NCBI GenBank assembly: GCA_016650295.1
Contig: JAENWA010000003.1
Coordinates: 42,030 to 106,029, forward strand
Length of the DNA stretch: 64,000 nt
Source: Desulfuromonadales bacterium
GTDB lineage: Bacteria; Desulfobacterota; Desulfuromonadia; Geobacterales; Pseudopelobacteraceae
Direction: 5' to 3'
Of this stretch, positions 9,037-18,122 are shown in pieces. A program made the position numbers and the translations under genes. The notes below the pieces were generated by a model. It was given only the letters and a program-made list of their open reading frames with translations, did no database searches and had not been told where the DNA came from. Each line of letters opens with the position of its first letter. The stretch's first letter is position 1.

Positions 9037-10947
9037 ATGGCCGACATACATGTGATACTCCCTGATGGTTCGACCAGGGCTCTGCCCGAGGGTGCGACCG
9101 TTGCCGATCTGGCTGCCTCAATCGGCGCCGGGCTTGCCAAGGCTGCCATTGCCGGCAGGATTGACGGTGAATTGGTTGATGTTGCCGGTGTTCTGCATGA
9201 AGGCGCCCGGGTAGAGATCATAACCGAGAAGAGTCCGGAAGCGCTGGAGATTATCCGCCATTCGACTTCGCACCTGATGGCTCAGGCGGTCAAGGAACTT
9301 TTCCCGACTGCTAAAGTCACCATTGGACCTGCCATTGAAAGCGGCTTCTACTATGATTTTGATGTAGACCAGCCTTTTACGCCTGAAGACCTTGGGCGCA
9401 TAGAAGCAAAAATGGCCGAACTGGCCAAGGCCGATTTCAAGCTTGAGCGTTCGGTGCTTTCCAGCACTGATGCTATCAGCATGTTCGAGGCCATGGGTGA
9501 GCCCTACAAGAAGGAATTGATAGAAGGAATCGGTGCCGAGACGGTCTCTATTTATACCCAGGGCGGTTTTGCCGACCTCTGCCGCGGGCCGCATGTTCCC
9601 TCGACCTCGCGCATCAAGGCTTTCAAGCTGCTTTCCATCGCCGGCGCATACTGGCGCGGAGACGAAAAGAACCGCATGCTCCAGCGCATCTATGGCACAG
9701 CCTTTATTGATAAAAAAGAACTGGAAGCCTACCTGAACCGCCTGGAAGAGGCCAAGCGCCGCGACCACCGCAAGCTGGGCAAGGAACTGGATCTGTTCTC
9801 CTTCTCCGACGAAGTCGGGGCAGGCTTTGCCATCTGGCACCCGAAGGGGGCCATGTTGCGCACGGTTCTGGAAGATTTCGAACGTCGCGAACACCTCAAG
9901 CGCGGCTATGACATCGTGGTAGGTCCGCAGATACTTAAAACCGAACTGTGGCAGCGTTCCGGCCACTATGAGAATTACCGCGAGAACATGTATTTCACCG
10001 AAGTGGACGAACAGAGTTTCGGCGTCAAGCCGATGAACTGCCTGGCCCACATGATGATTTACAAGTCCCAGCTGCGCAGTTATCGTGACCTGCCGCTGCG
10101 CTATTTCGAGCTGGGTACGGTTCACCGCCATGAGCGGGCAGGGGTTCTGCACGGGCTGATGCGGGTGCGCTGCTTTACCCAGGACGATGCCCACATTTTG
10201 TGTACACCTGATCAACTGGATGCCGAGATCAAGGGCGTCCTGAAATTTGTCAGCGACGTGATGGGTATCTTCGGTTTCGATTACGAGATGGAGTTGTCCA
10301 CACGCCCGGAGAAGTCCATCGGTGATGATGCATCCTGGGAGCTGGCTACAAATGCATTGCAATCCGCGCTCAAGGATACTGGACGTCCCTACGAGATCAA
10401 TGAAGGGGACGGAGCCTTCTACGGCCCGAAAATCGACATAAAATTACGTGATTGTCTTGACAGGCGGTGGCAGTGTGCTACTATCCAGTGCGATTTTACC
10501 CTGCCGGAGCGCTTTGATCTGCATTACATCGCTTCTGACGGGGAAAAGAAACGCCCTGTTATGGTGCACCGGGTTATACTCGGTTCCATCGAACGTTTCA
10601 TCGGTGTTTTGATTGAGCACTTTGCCGGAAGTTTTCCGCTCTGGCTCGCACCGGTTCAGGCAATTGTCCTCACGGTTACCGACAGTCAGATTCCCTATGG
10701 CCAGGAAGTTCAGGCCCATCTGCGTGCGGCGGGGGTCAGGGTTCAGGGGGATTTCCGCAACGAAAAGCTGAGTTTCAAGATCCGTGAAGCGCAACTGCAG
10801 AAAATCCCTTATATGCTGGTCATCGGCGACAAAGAGGTTGAACAGGTAACCGTGACGCCGCGCTACCGCGACGGTAAGAATCTGGACGCCATGAAGGTCG
10901 AAGATTTTGTGGCGTTTGTTGAGCAGGAATCAAAGCACTACAAATAG
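9037..10947 (+). CDS. thrS: Threonyl-tRNA synthetase
   Basis: A class II synthetase charging tRNA-Thr. The 636-aa length and domain order are standard: N-terminal TGS domain (1-61, [19 protein letters not shown]), editing domain with [11 protein letters not shown] and the SAD-type [15 protein letters not shown] zinc/editing motif (about 67-225), catalytic core with motif 2 ([33 protein letters not shown]) and motif 3 ([21 protein letters not shown]), and the C-terminal anticodon-binding domain (about 540-636). The SD is AGAGGAA. It heads the thrS-infC-rpmI-rplT-pheST-ihfA cluster, although the gap to infC (54 bp) also allows read-through control. Confidence 0.98.
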   Translation: MADIHVILPDGSTRALPEGATVADLAASIGAGLAKAAIAGRIDGELVDVAGVLHEGARVEIITEKSPEALEIIRHSTSHLMAQAVKELFPTAKVTIGPAIESGFYYDFDVDQPFTPEDLGRIEAKMAELAKADFKLERSVLSSTDAISMFEAMGEPYKKELIEGIGAETVSIYTQGGFADLCRGPHVPSTSRIKAFKLLSIAGAYWRGDEKNRMLQRIYGTAFIDKKELEAYLNRLEEAKRRDHRKLGKELDLFSFSDEVGAGFAIWHPKGAMLRTVLEDFERREHLKRGYDIVVGPQILKTELWQRSGHYENYRENMYFTEVDEQSFGVKPMNCLAHMMIYKSQLRSYRDLPLRYFELGTVHRHERAGVLHGLMRVRCFTQDDAHILCTPDQLDAEIKGVLKFVSDVMGIFGFDYEMELSTRPEKSIGDDASWELATNALQSALKDTGRPYEINEGDGAFYGPKIDIKLRDCLDRRWQCATIQCDFTLPERFDLHYIASDGEKKRPVMVHRVILGSIERFIGVLIEHFAGSFPLWLAPVQAIVLTVTDSQIPYGQEVQAHLRAAGVRVQGDFRNEKLSFKIREAQLQKIPYMLVIGDKEVEQVTVTPRYRDGKNLDAMKVEDFVAFVEQESKHYK

Positions 10948-11001
10948 CACATGTGATACAGGAGACGGTCTTTTGAGCCGTTCCATCCAGGAGGTGCAGT
11001 C

Positions 11002-11520
11002 ATAGCAAAGCCGACCGTGAATATCAACAACACTATCCGTGCCACAGAGATTCGTGTGATCGGAGCAGACGGAGAGGCGCTCGGCGTCATTCCGACATCC
11101 CAGGCCCTTGCGCTGGCAGAACAGTTGCAGCTTGACCTGGTTGAGGTGTCACCCAGCGCGGTGCCGCCGGTCTGTCGAATCATGGATTACGGAAAGTTCA
11201 AGTACCAGCAGAGCAAGAAGCTGCAGGAAGCACGGAAAAAACAGGTACATGTCGAGGTCAAGGAGATCAAACTCCGCCCCAAGACCGATGATCACGACCT
11301 GATGTTCAAGGTCAAGCATGTACGGCGCTTTCTGGAAGAGGGCAATAAAGCCAAGGTCACCCTGGTATTCCGCGGTCGGGAAATCACCCACATGGATATC
11401 GGACGGGCCGTTATCGAGAGATTTGCCGCAGAACTTGCCGATATTGCTGTTATCGAGTCACATCCCCGCATGGACGGCCGTCAGATGTTCATGATCGTAG
11501 CTCCCAAGGTTAAAAAATAA
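11002..11520 (+). CDS. infC: Translation initiation factor IF-3, probable AUA start
   Basis: Binds the 30S subunit, prevents premature 50S joining and proofreads initiation codons. The sequence shows the IF-3 N-domain (INNTIRATEIRVIGADGEALG), the lysine-rich linker (YGKFKYQQSKKLQEARKKQ) and the C-domain (VEVKEIKLRPKTDDHD, HPRMDGRQMFMIVAPK). No ATG is suitably placed. A perfect AGGAGG at 10989-10994 lies 7 nt before ATA at 11002, in frame, giving the expected N-terminus (M)AKPTVNINN and 172 aa. The next candidate, GTG at 11017, is 22 nt from the SD and would cut the conserved N-terminus. Rare start codons are known for infC because IF-3 discriminates against them, giving autoregulation; AUA here is inferred. 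Confidence 0.92.
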   Translation: MAKPTVNINNTIRATEIRVIGADGEALGVIPTSQALALAEQLQLDLVEVSPSAVPPVCRIMDYGKFKYQQSKKLQEARKKQVHVEVKEIKLRPKTDDHDLMFKVKHVRRFLEEGNKAKVTLVFRGREITHMDIGRAVIERFAAELADIAVIESHPRMDGRQMFMIVAPKVKK

Positions 11521-11567
11521 GTGGATAGATTCCATATCAATTAATTGCCCATAGAAGGAGAATACCA

Positions 11568-11765
11568 ATGCCGAAAATCAAAACCAATCGGGGCGCTGCC
11601 AAGCGTTTCAGAAAATCAGCTTCAGGACGTATCAAGCGCGGCGGCGCTTTTACCAGCCATATCCTGACTCACAAGAGCCGCAAACAGAAGCGTAACCTGC
11701 GTGCGGGCGGCATGGTTGCCGATGTCGATCAAAAAAACATTTCCAAGCTCATCCCGTACAAGTAA
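11568..11765 (+). CDS. rpmI: 50S ribosomal protein L35
   Basis: A 65-aa basic protein ([35 protein letters not shown]) of normal L35 length, with SD AGAAGGAG upstream. It sits in the invariant infC-rpmI-rplT order and binds 23S rRNA in the large subunit. Confidence 0.98.
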   Translation: MPKIKTNRGAAKRFRKSASGRIKRGGAFTSHILTHKSRKQKRNLRAGGMVADVDQKNISKLIPYK

Positions 11766-11841
11766 CGGACCAATGCCAAGAACCGTGAGGAAACTGTCTC
11801 CCCTTGCGGATCTGGCGAAATAAATCACGAAGGAGTAGAAC

Positions 11842-12195
11842 ATGCCACGCGTTAAAAGAGGTTTTAAAGCGAGACGCAGACGTAACAAGGTGTTGAAACT
11901 TGCCAAGGGTTACCGGGGCGCACGGAGCAAACTGTTCCGCAGCGCTACCGAAGCGGTTGACAGGGCTCTTAATTATGCCTTCCGTGATCGTCGCGTCAAA
12001 AAACGTGACTTCCGCAGTCTGTGGATTACACGTATCAATGCAGCATCACGTTTGAGCGGCCTGTCGTACAGCAAATTCATTTTTGGTCTTAAAAAAGCCA
12101 ATGTCGAAATCGACCGCAAGGTCTTGGCTGACATTGCCGTTTCCGACCCGAAAGGATTTGCGGAGATAGCCAACCTGGCAAAAGCCGGTATCTAA
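11842..12195 (+). CDS. rplT: 50S ribosomal protein L20
   Basis: A 117-aa rRNA-binding protein needed early in 50S assembly ([37 protein letters not shown]). SD GAAGGAG. In other bacteria L20 represses rpmI-rplT translation by binding the leader mRNA; a site was not identified here. A terminator-like hairpin follows within 28 bp. Confidence 0.98.
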   Translation: MPRVKRGFKARRRRNKVLKLAKGYRGARSKLFRSATEAVDRALNYAFRDRRVKKRDFRSLWITRINAASRLSGLSYSKFIFGLKKANVEIDRKVLADIAVSDPKGFAEIANLAKAGI

Positions 12196-12222
12196 AACAG
12201 CGTACGCTGTATTTCAATCACG

Positions 12223-12257
12223 GGGAATGGGATGAAACACTCCCATTCCCTTTTTTT
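12223..12257 (+). terminator. Intrinsic terminator or attenuator between rplT and pheS
   Basis: A perfect 10-bp stem GGGAATGGGA / TCCCATTCCC (12223-12232 with 12241-12250), 8-nt loop, then seven T. It ends only 13 nt before the pheS ATG, with the pheS SD in between, so no promoter fits downstream of it: pheST must be transcribed through it. That makes it a partial terminator or a regulated attenuator. A shorter hairpin, CAGCG / CGCTG at 12198-12209, precedes it. Confidence 0.8.
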
Positions 12258-12270
12258 AAAGGTAACGAGT

Positions 12271-13287
12271 ATGCGGGAACAACTTCAACGAATGAGAGAC
12301 GCTGCCCTGCAGAGTATTGAGCAGGCTGACGGAGAAAGCTCCCTTCAGGATGTGCGGGTCAGATTTCTGGGTCGCAAGGGTGAACTCACCGGACTGATGA
12401 AAGGGCTGGGAGCGCTTTCGCCGGAGGAACGCCCAATTGTTGGGCAGCTGGTCAATACCATAAAGGACGAGATTGAATCCTGTCTTGAGAGCGCCTTAAC
12501 GTCGGCTCGTGAACAAGAAATCAATCGGCGGTTGCAGACGGAGCGTATCGACGTTACCCTGCCGGGCCGTCGTCTGCCCTGTGGTACCAGGCATCCCATT
12601 ACCTTGGTAATTGAAGAGGTCTGCGATATCTTTGCCGGCCTCGGGTTCTCGGTAGCCGAAGGTCCGGAGATTGAACACGACTGGTACAATTTCGAGGCGC
12701 TCAACTTTCCTCCCGAGCATCCTGCCCGCGATATGCAGGATACCTTTTTTGTCGATAACAATCTCCTGCTGCGTACCCATACCTCACCGGTTCAGATACG
12801 TACCATGCTCAAGCAGAAACCCCCGGTGCGTATTATCGCTCCAGGCACGGTTTATCGTTGCGATTCCGATGCAACCCATTCACCCATGTTCCACCAGATT
12901 GAAGGCCTGATGGTGGACAAGGGGGTCACATTCGGGGATCTGAAGGGCATGCTGACGGTGTTTACCAACCAGCTGTTCGGTCAGAAAACCGGCGTACGCC
13001 TGCGCCCCAGTTTTTTCCCCTTCACCGAGCCGTCGGCCGAGGTTGATATCGCCTGCGTGATCTGCGGCGGCAAAGGGTGCCGGGTCTGCAAACAGAGCGG
13101 CTGGCTGGAGATACTGGGGGCCGGCATGGTTGACCCCGAGGTCTATCGCCATGTCAATTACGATGCCGAAGAGATTTCAGGATTTGCCTTCGGCATGGGA
13201 ATCGAGCGCATTGCAATGTTGAAGTATGGCATTAACGATATGCGCCTGCTGTTTGAAAATGATGTACGTTTTCTGCGACAATTCTAA
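12271..13287 (+). CDS. pheS: Phenylalanyl-tRNA synthetase alpha subunit
   Basis: The catalytic subunit of the alpha2beta2 enzyme. Features: the N-terminal coiled-coil for tRNA contact (residues 1-85, [26 protein letters not shown]), the catalytic core with [20 protein letters not shown], motif 2 ([25 protein letters not shown]), an internal [12 protein letters not shown] zinc-like insert, and motif 3 [17 protein letters not shown]. The start at 12271 (MREQLQRM) gives the normal 338 aa with SD AAAGGT. An upstream in-frame ATG at 12232 lies inside the terminator hairpin loop and is unlikely to be used. It is followed 24 bp later by pheT. Confidence 0.97.
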   Translation: MREQLQRMRDAALQSIEQADGESSLQDVRVRFLGRKGELTGLMKGLGALSPEERPIVGQLVNTIKDEIESCLESALTSAREQEINRRLQTERIDVTLPGRRLPCGTRHPITLVIEEVCDIFAGLGFSVAEGPEIEHDWYNFEALNFPPEHPARDMQDTFFVDNNLLLRTHTSPVQIRTMLKQKPPVRIIAPGTVYRCDSDATHSPMFHQIEGLMVDKGVTFGDLKGMLTVFTNQLFGQKTGVRLRPSFFPFTEPSAEVDIACVICGGKGCRVCKQSGWLEILGAGMVDPEVYRHVNYDAEEISGFAFGMGIERIAMLKYGINDMRLLFENDVRFLRQF

Positions 13288-13311
13288 TTACGAGATTACT
13301 GGTGTTCTGAT

Positions 13312-15714
13312 ATGAAAGTTACCTATAACTGGCTCAAGGAATTCGTTGATTTCGATCTTTCACCCGAACAGTTGGCTGATGTACTGACCATGCTGGGCTT
13401 GGAAGTCGAGGGTATGGAGAAGCAGGGCTGCGGGATGGATGATGTGGTTGTGGCCCTGGTCGAGGAAAAACGCCAGCATCCCAATGCCGACAAACTCTCG
13501 CTCTGCCGGGTGAACAACGGCAAAGAGGTGCTGGATGTGGTCTGTGGTGCCCAGAACTTCAAACAGGGTGATACGGTCGTCCTGGCACAGATCGGTGCGG
13601 TCCTGCCCGGCGACTTCAAAATCAAGCGTTCCAAGATCCGCGGTGAAGAGTCCTTTGGCATGCTCTGCTCCGAGAAGGAGTTGGGACTGGCCGAGGAGAG
13701 CGCCGGCATCATGGTGCTGCCCCAGGGACTGACTCTCGGAACCCCCGTGTTCGAAGCCTTGGGCCTCAAGGATACGCTGCTGGAGATCGGACTGACCCCG
13801 AACCGCGCCGATTGTTTGAGTGTTGCCGGGATTGCCCGCGAGATCGCCGCCAAGCTCGGCACACAGATCCGCTATCCTGATATGCCGATTGCCGAGAGCG
13901 CTGCCCCGGCAGATGCCACAATTGGTGTTACTGTCGAGGCTGCCGACCTGTGTCCCCGCTACGCCGCACGCTACATTTCCGGCTGCCGGATCGCACCTTC
14001 TCCCCAATGGCTGGTCAAGCGGCTCAACGCGGTCGGTATGCGTTCCATCAACAATGTCGTCGATGTCACCAATCTGGTGATGATGGAGCTCGGTCACCCG
14101 CTGCACGCCTTTGATTGCGACCAGCTGGAAGGACATAGAATCGTGGTCCGCAGGGCAGGCGAGGGAGAGCTGTTTACCACGCTTGATGATCAGCAGCGCA
14201 CGCTTACGGCCGATGATCTGGTCATCTGTGATGCCGCACGGCCGGTGGCCTTGGCCGGGGTCATGGGTGGACTCTATTCGGAAATCGCCGATACAACCAC
14301 CAACATTCTGCTGGAGAGCGCCTGGTTCAGGCCTGCTGCCGTACGTCGCACCAGTAAGCGCCTTGGCCTGCACACCGAATCATCCCACCGTTTCGAGCGT
14401 GGTGCAGACATCGGCATGGTACCGCGAGCACTCGACCGGGCTGCGTCGTTGATTGCAGAATTGTCGGGAGGTGCGGTTGCTGGTGGTGTCGTGGATGTTT
14501 ACCCTGGTAAAATGAACCCGCCTGCTATCCGCATGCGTCCAGAACGTGCCGCTGCAATATTGGGTATCGAACTGTCACGTCAGGAAGTGGCGGATATCCT
14601 TGTCCGTCTCGAATGCAGCGTTCGTGAGACCAATGAGGGGGCTCTCGAGGTTGTACCGCCCACATATCGCATAGATCTGGAACGTGAAATAGATCTGGTG
14701 GAAGAGGTCGCGCGGATGAAAGGTTTTGATGCGATACCGGCCACCATGCCGATTGCCCGCGTCATATCCGATCGCCCCACGCAGCACCAGCGCCTGGAGC
14801 GATCTGTTCGGGATATCCTCGTGGGTCATGGCATGAACGAGATCATCAATTTCAGTTTTATATCGCCGGATGCGGCCGACAAGCTGTTGCTGTCTGATGA
14901 TGATATCCGCAGGACGGCTATAAAGCTTGCCAATCCTCTGGTGGCTGAGCAGTCCGTCATGCGGACCAGCCTCATGCCCGGTGTGCTGGAAGCCGTTGCC
15001 CGCAATACCAGTTTCCGTACCATGGACCTCAAGCTGTTCGAAATCCGGCGTCGCTATCTGCCGACTGCGGAAGAGATGCCCCATGAACCGCTCTGCATTG
15101 CGGGAGCGCTTACCGGTTCACGAGCTCAGACCAGTTGGTGTTCTGCTCCTGATGCAGTTGATTTTTATGACGTGAAGGGGATTATTGAGAATCTGCTGGA
15201 ACTCCTGCATATCAGGGGTGTTACTTGGGTTACAGATCAGCCGGAGCCATACTACCATCCCGGAAAATCATGCAGTGTCATGGCAGGAAGAGAACGGGTG
15301 GGATCATTTGGCGAAATTCACCCGACTGTACAGGCGAACTTCGAGATCGAGAAACCGGTCTATGCCTTTGAACTCGATTTTGCTAAACTGGTGACACTTT
15401 CAAAGCCAACCCCCAATATTACGGCACCTTCCCGCTTTCCAGACAGCACCAGAGACAGTGCCTTGCTTGTTTCGGACGACGTCCCGGCAGAACGTATTCT
15501 GGAGTGTGTCAGGTCGGTCAAGGCGCGGGAGATCGAGCAGGTCGAAATATTCGACCTGTACCGTGGAGTCGGCATTCAGGATGGGTTCAAGAGCATTGCC
15601 ATCCGCATCCGCTACCGTTCCTACGAGCGTACGCTTACCGATGATGAAATCGGTGCCATTCATGCCAAGGTTGTAGCAAATTTAATAAATAAACTAAATG
15701 TATCAATAAGATAA
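13312..15714 (+). CDS. pheT: Phenylalanyl-tRNA synthetase beta subunit
   Basis: An 800-aa subunit with the full domain set: N-terminal OB-fold tRNA-binding domain (about 40-148; LCRVNNGKEVLDVVCGAQN), B3/B4 editing domain (about 210-385; NRADCLSVAGIAREIAAKLG just before), B5 DNA-binding-like domain (about 405-475), core domain (GHGMNEIINFSFISP), and C-terminal FDX-ACB anticodon-binding domain (about 705-800; SRFPDSTRDSALLV). Together with PheS it charges tRNA-Phe. Its stop is followed by an AT-rich 83-bp gap to ihfA. Confidence 0.98.
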   Translation: MKVTYNWLKEFVDFDLSPEQLADVLTMLGLEVEGMEKQGCGMDDVVVALVEEKRQHPNADKLSLCRVNNGKEVLDVVCGAQNFKQGDTVVLAQIGAVLPGDFKIKRSKIRGEESFGMLCSEKELGLAEESAGIMVLPQGLTLGTPVFEALGLKDTLLEIGLTPNRADCLSVAGIAREIAAKLGTQIRYPDMPIAESAAPADATIGVTVEAADLCPRYAARYISGCRIAPSPQWLVKRLNAVGMRSINNVVDVTNLVMMELGHPLHAFDCDQLEGHRIVVRRAGEGELFTTLDDQQRTLTADDLVICDAARPVALAGVMGGLYSEIADTTTNILLESAWFRPAAVRRTSKRLGLHTESSHRFERGADIGMVPRALDRAASLIAELSGGAVAGGVVDVYPGKMNPPAIRMRPERAAAILGIELSRQEVADILVRLECSVRETNEGALEVVPPTYRIDLEREIDLVEEVARMKGFDAIPATMPIARVISDRPTQHQRLERSVRDILVGHGMNEIINFSFISPDAADKLLLSDDDIRRTAIKLANPLVAEQSVMRTSLMPGVLEAVARNTSFRTMDLKLFEIRRRYLPTAEEMPHEPLCIAGALTGSRAQTSWCSAPDAVDFYDVKGIIENLLELLHIRGVTWVTDQPEPYYHPGKSCSVMAGRERVGSFGEIHPTVQANFEIEKPVYAFELDFAKLVTLSKPTPNITAPSRFPDSTRDSALLVSDDVPAERILECVRSVKAREIEQVEIFDLYRGVGIQDGFKSIAIRIRYRSYERTLTDDEIGAIHAKVVANLINKLNVSIR

Positions 15715-15797
15715 AAACCTGTTGCGAAATAGATTCCCCTGTGTTATAAAAATTGCCCTTCGTTTTTAATAAGTAAATCGTACACATAGAGGTTGTT

Positions 15798-16091
15798 ATG
15801 ACCAAAGCTGACATCGTAGAGCGGATACATCAGAAAATTGGATTTTCTAAAAAAGAATCGTCTGAAATGGTTGAGTCGGTATTTAGTATTCTGAAAAATA
15901 CACTTGAAGCGGGTGAGAAAATCAAAATTGCGGGTTTTGGCAATTTTGTAGTCAAGCAGAAAACTGACCGCCGTGGGCGCAACCCGCAAACCGGCGATAC
16001 CATCACCATTGCAGCACGTCGTATTCTCACGTTCAAGCCGAGCCAGGTGCTCAAAAACTCTATTAACATTCCTATGAAAGAGGCCAAATAA
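15798..16091 (+). CDS. ihfA: Integration host factor alpha subunit
   Basis: A 97-aa nucleoid protein of the HU/IHF family: MTKADIVERIHQKIGFSKKE, the beta-arm GRNPQTGDTITIAARRILTF and the C-terminal FKPSQVLKN. The position right after pheT is the conserved ihfA location, which favours IhfA over HU. IHF bends DNA and commonly assists sigma-54 activation; several sigma-54 promoters lie elsewhere in the window. Confidence 0.93.
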   Translation: MTKADIVERIHQKIGFSKKESSEMVESVFSILKNTLEAGEKIKIAGFGNFVVKQKTDRRGRNPQTGDTITIAARRILTFKPSQVLKNSINIPMKEAK

Positions 16092-16103
16092 GGGCATTGA
16101 CCC

Positions 16104-16457
16104 ATGGGCACAACCTTTCCCGACAAACTGTATTATAAGATCGGCGAGGTAGCCCAGATGGCAGGCGTAAGAACCTCGGTACTCCGGTTCTGGGAGACCG
16201 AGTTCGAGTTTTTGCGGCCGGAAAAAAGTTCAAAAGGTCAGCGTCTTTATTCAAAACAGGAAATTGATCTTGTTTTGCAGGTCCGGCGGCTTCTCTATGA
16301 TGAAAAATTCACCATAGAGGGCGTCAAAAAAAGAATTTCTTCCAAAGGCAGGCTCATCAATTCTGATGATTTTCTGCCGACAGAACCGGTTGTTGATTAC
16401 ACGGTTTTGTTGAAGGAGATCAAATCCGCTTTGCAGATATTGCGGAGTCACTTGTAG
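16104..16457 (+). CDS. MerR-family transcriptional regulator
   Basis: A 117-aa protein with a MerR-type winged helix at residues 9-77 ([45 protein letters not shown]) and a short tail in place of the usual metal-binding coiled coil, so it lacks visible effector cysteines. A gene like this follows ihfA in many delta-proteobacteria. It starts 12 bp after ihfA and is surely co-transcribed. The regulated target is unknown. Confidence 0.88.
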   Translation: MGTTFPDKLYYKIGEVAQMAGVRTSVLRFWETEFEFLRPEKSSKGQRLYSKQEIDLVLQVRRLLYDEKFTIEGVKKRISSKGRLINSDDFLPTEPVVDYTVLLKEIKSALQILRSHL

Positions 16458-16468
16458 CAAAAGGTTTT

Positions 16469-16547
<79 letters not shown>

Positions 16548-16552
16548 AATAC

Positions 16553-16596
16553 AACAGGGACTTAGCCGAATCGGTTGAGTCCCTGTTTCTGTTTTT
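16553..16596 (+). terminator. Rho-independent terminator after tRNA-Pro
   Basis: A 10-bp stem AACAGGGACT / AGTCCCTGTT with an inner CCGA/CGG pairing, followed by TCTGTTTTT. Confidence 0.75.
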
Positions 16597-16655
16597 ATCC
16601 TGATCAAGTGGCATATGTAGTGAATGTGATCAACGAGAAGGGTAATTGATGAGGG

Positions 16656-17195
16656 ATGCCAATACAATTATTTCCTGATATTCCCGCATGGTGGCATGCC
16701 TGCGGTGCGACACTTGCAATTGTTCTGTTCCTGCTCAACAGGCGTGCCTGCTCAGCGAACATTGTCATAGTGTGCATCACGCAGTTGCCGGGTGTCGTCT
16801 TGCACGAGACAACGCACCTGCTGGCCGGCGTCCTGTTCAGGGCTGCCCCGTACAGTTTCAGCCTCAGACCCGAGCGAAACCGCGTGGATGGCGGCTGGAT
16901 TCTTGGTTCGGTCGTTTTCGGGCGGGTAACGGCCTTTAATGCCGTACCGATCGCCTTGGCCCCGCTCAGTCTGCTTCCGCTGGCATACTGCGTTTACCGT
17001 TACTGGTTCGACTGGCTCTCCCCCACGCTCCCAAATACATTGGTACTCTACGCCGTTGTCTTCATACTCATCTACAACGCACTCCCCAGCCGGCAGGACA
17101 TTCGAGTCGCCTGTAACTGGAAGAGTCTGCTGCTGTATGGAACGGTTACAGCGGTGTGCGGTTTTTTCCTCGGACGAATGTTCAAAGGAATTTGA
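16656..17195 (+). CDS. Multispanning membrane protein with HExxH motif (M50-like)
   Basis: A 179-aa protein, largely hydrophobic with about four to five membrane spans. The second span carries [10 protein letters not shown] (near residue 50), an HExxH zinc-protease signature embedded in a helix as in site-2 protease/M50 enzymes, and a later span contains [11 protein letters not shown], reminiscent of the second M50 motif region (N-x-x-P). No PDZ or other domain is present, and the usual distal Asp ligand (LDG/NxxPxxxLDG) is not visible, so it may be a minimal or inactive relative. The start is uncertain; the SD is weak. It appears monocistronic. Confidence 0.5.
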   Translation: MPIQLFPDIPAWWHACGATLAIVLFLLNRRACSANIVIVCITQLPGVVLHETTHLLAGVLFRAAPYSFSLRPERNRVDGGWILGSVVFGRVTAFNAVPIALAPLSLLPLAYCVYRYWFDWLSPTLPNTLVLYAVVFILIYNALPSRQDIRVACNWKSLLLYGTVTAVCGFFLGRMFKGI

Positions 17196-17329
17196 CGCCG
17201 TATCGCGCGACAAAACAGAGCGGAACTACGGGATATCCCAATTTGTATGCCTACTATGCTATTATATACCTGCACGTGATGTGCAGTTGTTTGAACTCAA
17301 AGCATTCCGTTTGAAATGGGGGTGTTGGT

Positions 17330-17527
17330 ATGGCACGATTTTACGATTGCGTGAGTGACTCCGACCTGAGCCGGGTAGAAGGGCTTCTGAATAGCGGTGG
17401 AATCGAGTATTCACTCCGGATACTGGAAGGCGGGTCTGCACTGAAAGAGATCCTGGTGGCTGAAGAAGATCTGGCATGTGCTGAAGGTTTATTGTGCAGA
17501 AACGCACAATCGAAAATGAAAAAATGA
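17330..17527 (+). CDS. Small DUF2007-like protein (65 aa)
   Basis: MARFYDCVSDSDLSRVEGLL, then GGIEYSLRILEGGSALKEILVAEEDLACAEGLL: a beta-alpha-beta-beta-like pattern where a position-sensitive pair (D/E..A) is followed by a hydrophobic strand, resembling the DUF2007 (putative signal-transducing) fold. SD GGGGG is 8 nt upstream. Function unknown. It overlaps nothing if the next gene starts at 17587. Confidence 0.6.
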   Translation: MARFYDCVSDSDLSRVEGLLNSGGIEYSLRILEGGSALKEILVAEEDLACAEGLLCRNAQSKMKK

Positions 17528-17586
17528 GTGGGATGGCTGATGGTGTCGGACCGGCGTGTTCGGCAGTAATGAAGAGGGTATCTGCC

Positions 17587-17910
17587 ATGGGACATTCTTG
17601 GATGTTGAACATTAAACGAGTATTTCTGCTGTTTTCTGTCGTTGCAGTAACTCTGCTGTTCACCTCCGGGTCAGTTTATTCGGATGAAACGGGTGCGACG
17701 GAGTCGTCGGTACAGAGGCAACAGAAAGACGAGTGCCTTCTTTTGGCCATAAAGTGCGGCACGTCGATTGTTTCAATTCAGGATAAAATAGAAAAGCTGA
17801 AAGACGAGATAGCAAAAGGGAAAACAGCATATACAGCTGAAGAGTTGAATAAGCTGAAAAAACAGTTGGAAGACGTCAGCAAGACCCTGGATTATCTGCT
17901 GGAAAGATGA
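17587..17910 (+). CDS. Secreted or membrane-anchored coiled-coil protein (107 aa)
   Basis: The start at 17587 is chosen because GAGGG lies about 9 nt upstream and the product then opens with a clean signal peptide (MGHSWMLNIKRVFLLF, hydrophobic to about residue 32, then SVYSDETG). The mature part has two cysteines (DECLLLAIKCGTS) and a Lys/Glu-rich heptad region (about 60-105, IEKLKDEIAKGK, ELNKLKKQLEDVSKTLDYL). An in-frame upstream extension to 17494 would overlap the previous gene. No family is recognised; a small periplasmic coiled-coil protein is all that can be said. Confidence 0.6.
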   Translation: MGHSWMLNIKRVFLLFSVVAVTLLFTSGSVYSDETGATESSVQRQQKDECLLLAIKCGTSIVSIQDKIEKLKDEIAKGKTAYTAEELNKLKKQLEDVSKTLDYLLER

Positions 17911-17940
17911 TTGCGAATGCCGATACATAACACCCCCTGT

Positions 17941-17998
17941 CCCCTTTAGGCCCTATGGGTCCTTTTAACTTAAGAGGACCCACAGGGCCTAAAGGGGG
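17941..17998. repeat. Long imperfect palindrome (58 bp)
   Basis: Arms CCCCTTTAGGCCCT / AGGGCCTAAAGGGG, then TGGGTCCT / AGGACCCA, then TTAA / TTAA around a single central base, with three isolated mismatches. There is no T-run, so it is a structured repeat rather than a clear terminator, although it lies between convergent genes. Confidence 0.7.
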
Positions 17999-18047
17999 AC
18001 GCGGATTGCAACCTCGGCGGCTCAATTGACAGTCGCATCGGAGCGTC

Positions 18048-18069
18048 CCTCCCCTTAATTAAGGGGAGG
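18048..18069. repeat. Perfect 22-bp palindrome
   Basis: CCTCCCCTTAA followed directly by its complement TTAAGGGGAGG. It lies in the same convergent gap, 50 bp from the 58-bp palindrome and about 55 bp beyond the trpE stop. Confidence 0.7.
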
Positions 18070-18122
18070 ACAGGTGGGGTTATGAATTCGTGGCAGAGCA
18101 TGATGAATAGTTGCAAAAACGA

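Noticed and set aside
9118..10362. 414-codon minus-strand frame within thrS
   Set aside because: Antisense shadow of thrS; every conserved synthetase motif is on the plus strand.
11017..11019. GTG as start of infC
   Set aside because: 22 nt from the SD, and it would remove the conserved first residues.
12232..12270. Upstream ATG as start of pheS
   Set aside because: It lies in the loop side of a terminator hairpin, has no SD and would add 13 residues unlike PheS.
13360..14373. 337-codon minus frame within pheT
   Set aside because: Antisense shadow of pheT with no SD or motif.
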